A program made the translations under genes and the position numbers. Below, piece by piece: positions 60,255 through 64,000 of a stretch of 64,000 bases of DNA. A model generated the notes under the pieces. That model was given only the letters and a program-made list of their open reading frames with translations. It made no database searches and was not told where the DNA came from. The DNA is taken from contig NC_090996.1 in assembly GCF_041146395.1 (NCBI RefSeq), positions 31,148,738 to 31,212,737 of the forward strand, written 5' to 3'. The stretch's first letter is position 1, and the number at the start of each line of letters is the position of its first letter. Source of the DNA: Eulemur rufifrons (Eukaryota > Chordata > Mammalia > Primates > Lemuridae).

Positions 60255-60480
60255 ATTATAATAGCAGTACAGCATATTGGCTAAAAATTCAGGTATTGGA
60301 GCCATATCAAGTTTGGGTTTAAATTCTGGCTTTGAAATTTCCTGGCTGTGTTGCCATGGGCAAGTTGCTTAATATCTCTGAATCTTAATTAATTCCCTTA
60401 TAAACTGGGGACAATAACACTCTCCTCAGAAGGTGGTTATAATAATATAATAATGTCATAATAGTATAACAACACACTTA
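60255..60480 (+). repeat. MIR SINE
   Basis: AGCAGTACAGCATATTGGCTAAAAATTCAGG, TCTGGCTTTGAAATTTCCTGGCTGTGTTGCCATGGGCAAGTTGCTTAATATCTCTGAATC are a full sense MIR. It lies about 70 bases from the reverse MIR upstream. Confidence 0.95.
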
Positions 60481-60599
60481 AAATATTCCCTGGGCTTGAG
60501 TCCATTTATAAGTGTTTGAGCTCTATTCATGGTATTTATAACTTCGTATGACGCTGTCTGTTCATATCTCAACTAGAATGCTAGGCATGTAAGTGATTA

Positions 60600-60720
60600 G
60601 TCACTTACCACTGGTTGACTCCCAACTGTCCCAGTCTCATGAATCAATAAATCCTCATTTTTGCTTAAGCTAGTTTGAGTTGGGTTTCCGTCCCTTGAAA
60701 CTAATACATTCTGGATGAAT
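60600..60720 (+). mobile_element. LTR 3' end, probably ERVL-MaLR type
   Basis: The order AATCAATAAATCCTCATTTTTGCTTAAGCTAGTTTGAGTTGGGTTTCCGTCCCTTGAAACTAATACA matches the polyadenylation and end of MaLR-type LTRs ('aataaat..tttgcttaagctagtttgagttggtttctgtcacttg..ctaatac'). Only the 3' part is recognisable. Confidence 0.65.
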
Positions 60721-60799
60721 ACAAAATTAGTTATAAGAACAGTAAATATACAAACACTCGCCTGCATAAAAAAAGTCCTAGAAGATATCTTTTGTTTAT

Positions 60800-61035
60800 G
60801 TTTTTTAAAAAACACTTTTGTAGAACTTGCTGTGTGCCAAACACAATTCTTAGTACTTTAAAGACTTTAGCTCATTCATTCTTTTACCAATGCTGTGGTA
60901 TTGGCACTCATAATATACCCATTCTACAGATGAGGATATTGGAACTCAGAGAGTTTATATCATTCATGGCTACTTGAGTGGGAGGACCAGTGGCCAAAGC
61001 CATACTTGTCTGATTCCAAATCCTGTTTCCTTTCC
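60800..61035 (-). repeat. MIR SINE (reverse)
   Basis: TTGTAGAACTTGCTGTGTGCCAAACACAATTCTTAGTAC, CATTCTACAGATGAGGATATTGGAACTCAGAGAG and CTGATTCCAAATCCTGTTTCC are a full antisense MIR. Confidence 0.9.
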
Positions 61036-62109
61036 TCTGTCTGCTTTGCATGACCAAGGATGTTGATGCATTTGTTAAGTAAAAAATCCTGGAAATCTAC
61101 TAAGGATCTGGCATCAACATTCAGGTGCCCACATTCTAAATCTTGCCTCAATGCTGAAGCCTCTTCTGAGGCTCAGGAAAAGCTTTGTGGGCGGTGAACA
61201 AGAATTCCAGAATACCGTTCCAGAGAATCCCACTGCTGCAGTGCCATGCCAAACAGATTGTACAATCTCCAAACTATATTCAGACCCAGACGTACAAACG
61301 CTGACCCGGAATCAACCTACCACACTCCACCCCTTCTTTTTAAATAACATAATACTCGGCAGAGAGAGTTGTCTGTCTCTTCTACAAATGTCTGCAAATG
61401 TACTGGGCTGGTTAGGTACTAATTTTTCTGCACGTCCACCTATCATAGGTCTGAACCCGACACGTCAGCATTCCATAAAATATTTACCATGTTTGTGCTC
61501 ATCTCCCCCAACAATATTGACTGGAGCTTGGTGCGGAAATTCACAGATTCCAGGGTGGCCATTTGTTTTAGGATTAGCACACAGACCTCACTTCCTTAGA
61601 GACTCTGTGGCTGGCCTCAAAGATGAATGCGCCTTTTAGAACCAAAATAGAATAAAGGGACAAAAGGGAACTGCAGGATTTAAAATTAGGATAAAAAAAA
61701 AAAAAAAGAAAAAAAGAAAAAAAAAAACTTGGCATTGGAGTGGCCTGTCTTAACCACCAAAAACTTACCAATGATGCCCAACTTTTAGTGTGGCTTATCC
61801 CCATATGTTCCCATCCTCCCACTGGGACCTAACATTTGCAGGCACTATTTATCATTCTGGCTAGTGTTGTGCTCATCTGCCTACCTCGCTAAGCAGCCCT
61901 CGTTGTTATTTTTATAATTACTGGGAGTCTTTTTCATGTTGCACTCTGCCAGAACTCCGGCTCACCACACACCTGTTCTGTGCAGAACACAAGGAGAGAT
62001 GGGGGGGGGTCTGGCGGCAGGGAGAAGGGGAGACAGCCTTTCCTGCCTGCTATGAAAAGCAAGATCAAGAATAAAACAGCAGACCAGAAGCCACTAGGTA
62101 CCTTTTTTT
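61036..62109. other. Unique noncoding DNA
   Basis: No named repeat except an A-rich tract at 61692-61727. The 162-codon ORF at 61151-61639 (plus strand) has no recognisable domain and no support beyond its length. Confidence 0.4.
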
Positions 62110-62111
62110 AA

Positions 62112-62400
62112 AGGCTTTACTGTGTGCCAGTACTTTATTTAACAAACATTCTCTATGTTTATTTGAGGGTTTGTTTATGACTAACATTGTTTTGATTTTT
62201 TTTTTTTTACAAATATTCATTCACTGAGTGCTCATAATGACCGACAATGAATATTATCATCCCCATTTTACAGATGAAAGAATTAAAACAGAGAAAGGTT
62301 AAGGAATTTGCCCAAGGGCATACATACAGATGGTAAGTGGTAGACTTGAACCAATCTGAACCCAGGTACTCATATGGGAAACTCTTCCACCATGCTGCAT
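62112..62400 (-). repeat. MIR SINE (reverse), interrupted
   Basis: The start (GGCTTTACTGTGTGCCAGTACTTTATTTAAC) at about 62112-62145 is separated by a T-rich stretch (62146-62214) from a second start and body at 62215-62400 (TTCACTGAGTGCTCATAATGACC, CATTTTACAGATGAAAGAATTAAAACAGAGAAAGG, TTGCCCAAGGGCATACATAC). Either one MIR carries an insertion or two MIRs overlap. Confidence 0.8.
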
Positions 62401-62411
62401 TCTAATAAGCA

Positions 62412-63025
62412 TCACTGTCATCACCACACTTCATCATCACCACCACCATCACCATCACCACTATCACCACCACCATCCCATCACCATCCCATCATCACCA
62501 CCATCACCATCACCACTATCACCACCACCATCCCATCATCACCACCATCCCATCACCATCCCATCATCACCACCATCACCATCACCACTATCACCACCAC
62601 CATCTCATCATCATCATCACCACCATCACCACCACCATCCCATCATCACCATCACCCCCATCACCACCATTGCCACCATCACCACCACTATCACCACCAC
62701 CATCAGCATCACCACTATCACCACCACCATCCCATCATCACCACCATCCCATCATCACCACCATCCCATCACCATCACCATCCCATCATCACCACCATCC
62801 CATCATCACCATCACCACCATCATCACCACCACCATCTCATCATCACCATCACCACCATCACCACCACCATCCCATCATCACCATCACCACCATCGCCAC
62901 CTTCACCACCACCATCACCATCACCACTATCACCACCACCATCTCATCATCACCATCACCACCATCACCACCATTGCAACCTTCACCACCACTATCACCA
63001 CCACCATCACATCACCAATACCAGC
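62412..63025. repeat. CAC/CAT satellite-like array
   Basis: About 0.6 kb consists almost entirely of CAC, CAT, ATC and CCC triplets. A CACTATCACCACCACCATC unit recurs at about 62458, 62514 and 62586, and ATCCCATC phrases shift the triplet register. It produces His/Ser/Pro/Thr-rich ORFs of 224 and 174 codons that are not genes. It sits directly between two reverse MIRs. Confidence 0.97.
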
Positions 63026-63039
63026 ACTGGCACCAGCAC

Positions 63040-63275
63040 CCAGAGTAAAGGTATTCATTGAGCTCTTCCCACTTCTGGGTACTGTGCTGGGTGCCACACA
63101 AACTCTCCCATGCCATACTCTCAACAGCGCTGTGCTACTGATCCTGCATGACCTCTGTTTCACAAAAACAGAAATGAAACTTCAGGGACGTTGAGAAACG
63201 TGCCCACATGGCCATCCAGAGGCCCATAAGATTTGCAATTAAAACCCAAAGCCAGTCCTGCCTGGTGCCAAGGTG
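63040..63275 (-). repeat. MIR SINE (reverse)
   Basis: AGGTATTCATTGAGCTCTTCCCACTTCTGGGTACTGTGCTGGGTGCC, CACAAAAACAGAAATGAAACTTCAGGGACG, then AAAACCCAAAGCCAGTCC are an antisense MIR starting where the CAC/CAT array ends. Confidence 0.85.
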
Positions 63276-63609
63276 AAGATGAAGGCATTTAACTCCTGTG
63301 CACCCATGGCGAGAGGCAGAGGCCGGAGGTGCTGCCCACAGGGAATTTCATCAGACTGGTTCCCCACTCCTCACCCTCCACATTACAAGCCATTGCCAAG
63401 ACGTGAGAGATCATCCTGCAAGGCTGGGACAAACTTTGCCTATGCTTCCCACACCTGCCTCCAGAGCACTGTGAGTCTTCCCCTTTGACTGAACATCACT
63501 GTGGGGCTGGGAATCAGGCTTGGTTTTCAAAGCTTTCAACCCTGCTCCTCTCTTCTGTCTACTCCCAGCACGCGTGACCCTCATGTCATGCTTCCAGTAT
63601 CACAGTGGA
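63276..63609. other. Unique noncoding DNA
   Basis: No gene or named repeat is seen. Confidence 0.4.
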
Positions 63610-63880
63610 TCCTATCTGACGCCACCTCCCGCCTTCAATCTTGTCCCCCATCTAATGTAATGTGTTCTCTGCAGAACAGCCAAACTGGGTCTATTTAAAG
63701 GGCTAAATACGATCGGATTTGTCACCTGCATAAAGTCCCAGGGTGCTATTTGTTTCTCTTTCTCCCTCTTGCAATAAAGTCCCACCCTCCCATCAGTGCT
63801 TGCAAACCCCAGCGGTGTCTGGCCCTTCTCTGCCTCTCTGTCCCTCTCTCACTGGCTCCCTGGCCCTTCTGTCATTTGTT
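63610..63880 (+). repeat. L2 LINE fragment
   Basis: TCTGCAGAACAGCCAAACTGGGTCTATTTAAAGGGCTAAATACGATCGGATTTGTCACCTGC and AAAGTCCCAGGGTGC-like words fit the L2 ORF2 end ('cagccagagtgatctttttaaa..caaatctgatcatgtcac'). Confidence 0.65.
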
Positions 63881-64000
63881 GTCTGGTTCCCTGACAACAC
63901 ACAGGTATGTGGCAACCATGACACACGCTCTTTGCCTCAGTGGGAAGGGTCTCTTCCACCCTGACCCCGCCTCTCTGCCCACCTCCTACCTCATCTCAGC

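Noticed and set aside
61151..61639. Plus-strand ORF of 162 codons
   Set aside because: No domain, signal peptide or splice context. It remains possible but unsupported, and a codon-conservation test would decide.
62374..63194. ORFs of 224 and 174 codons
   Set aside because: They are translations of the CAC/CAT array, in two frames at once, with His/Ser/Pro/Thr-only composition.

Overview
The window looks like nuclear DNA of a placental mammal, and I find no gene in it that I can support. The evidence is the interspersed repeats. There are dozens of worn MIR SINEs, L2 tails and ends, 3' pieces of old L1M elements, hAT-Charlie MER5A-type elements and Tigger/MER2-type Tc1-mariner elements, which together form the ancient mammalian and eutherian repeat set. 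I see no Alu, carnivore tRNA-Lys SINE, equid ERE, ruminant Bov or cetacean CHR SINE and no young L1, so I cannot name the order. CpG is depleted as usual for vertebrate DNA, there is no clear CpG island, and open reading frames are short and lack homology I recognise. The longer ones run through repeats or simple sequence, or look like chance.

Layout. 1-6.6 kb: a diverged direct-repeat pair about 5 kb apart (near 130-375 and 5128-5385), a MIR split by a Tigger element, more MIRs and a long L2. 6.6-8.6 kb: mostly unique AT-rich DNA with a cluster of TAATTA-type sites. 8.6-19.5 kb: MER5A, L1M 3' ends, MIRs and two compact inverted repeats. 19.5-29.5 kb: mostly unique, with several stretches that look like candidate conserved noncoding elements. 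29.5-37.4 kb: the most repeat-dense part, with L2, L1M, hAT and MIR, plus a 37-codon ORF near 36.3 kb. 37.4-44 kb: more GC-rich unique DNA, an AT-rich low-complexity tract and a polypyrimidine/(TA)n tract. 44-52 kb: largely unique with a few MIRs. 52-53.8 kb: two adjacent Tigger-group elements and a MER1-type hAT element. 54-64 kb: L2 and MIR pieces, one LTR end, and a 0.6 kb CAC/CAT array lying between two MIRs.

By rough hand count about a quarter of the window is recognisable repeat. The rest is unique sequence such as an intron or a gene desert. The candidates most worth testing are the unexplained direct-repeat pair, the unique stretches with homeodomain, POU or TCF-like words, the micro-ORF, and a recurrent L2(+)/MIR(-) tail-to-tail arrangement. 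All repeat boundaries and family names come from reading by eye against remembered consensus sequences, so ends may be off by tens of bases.
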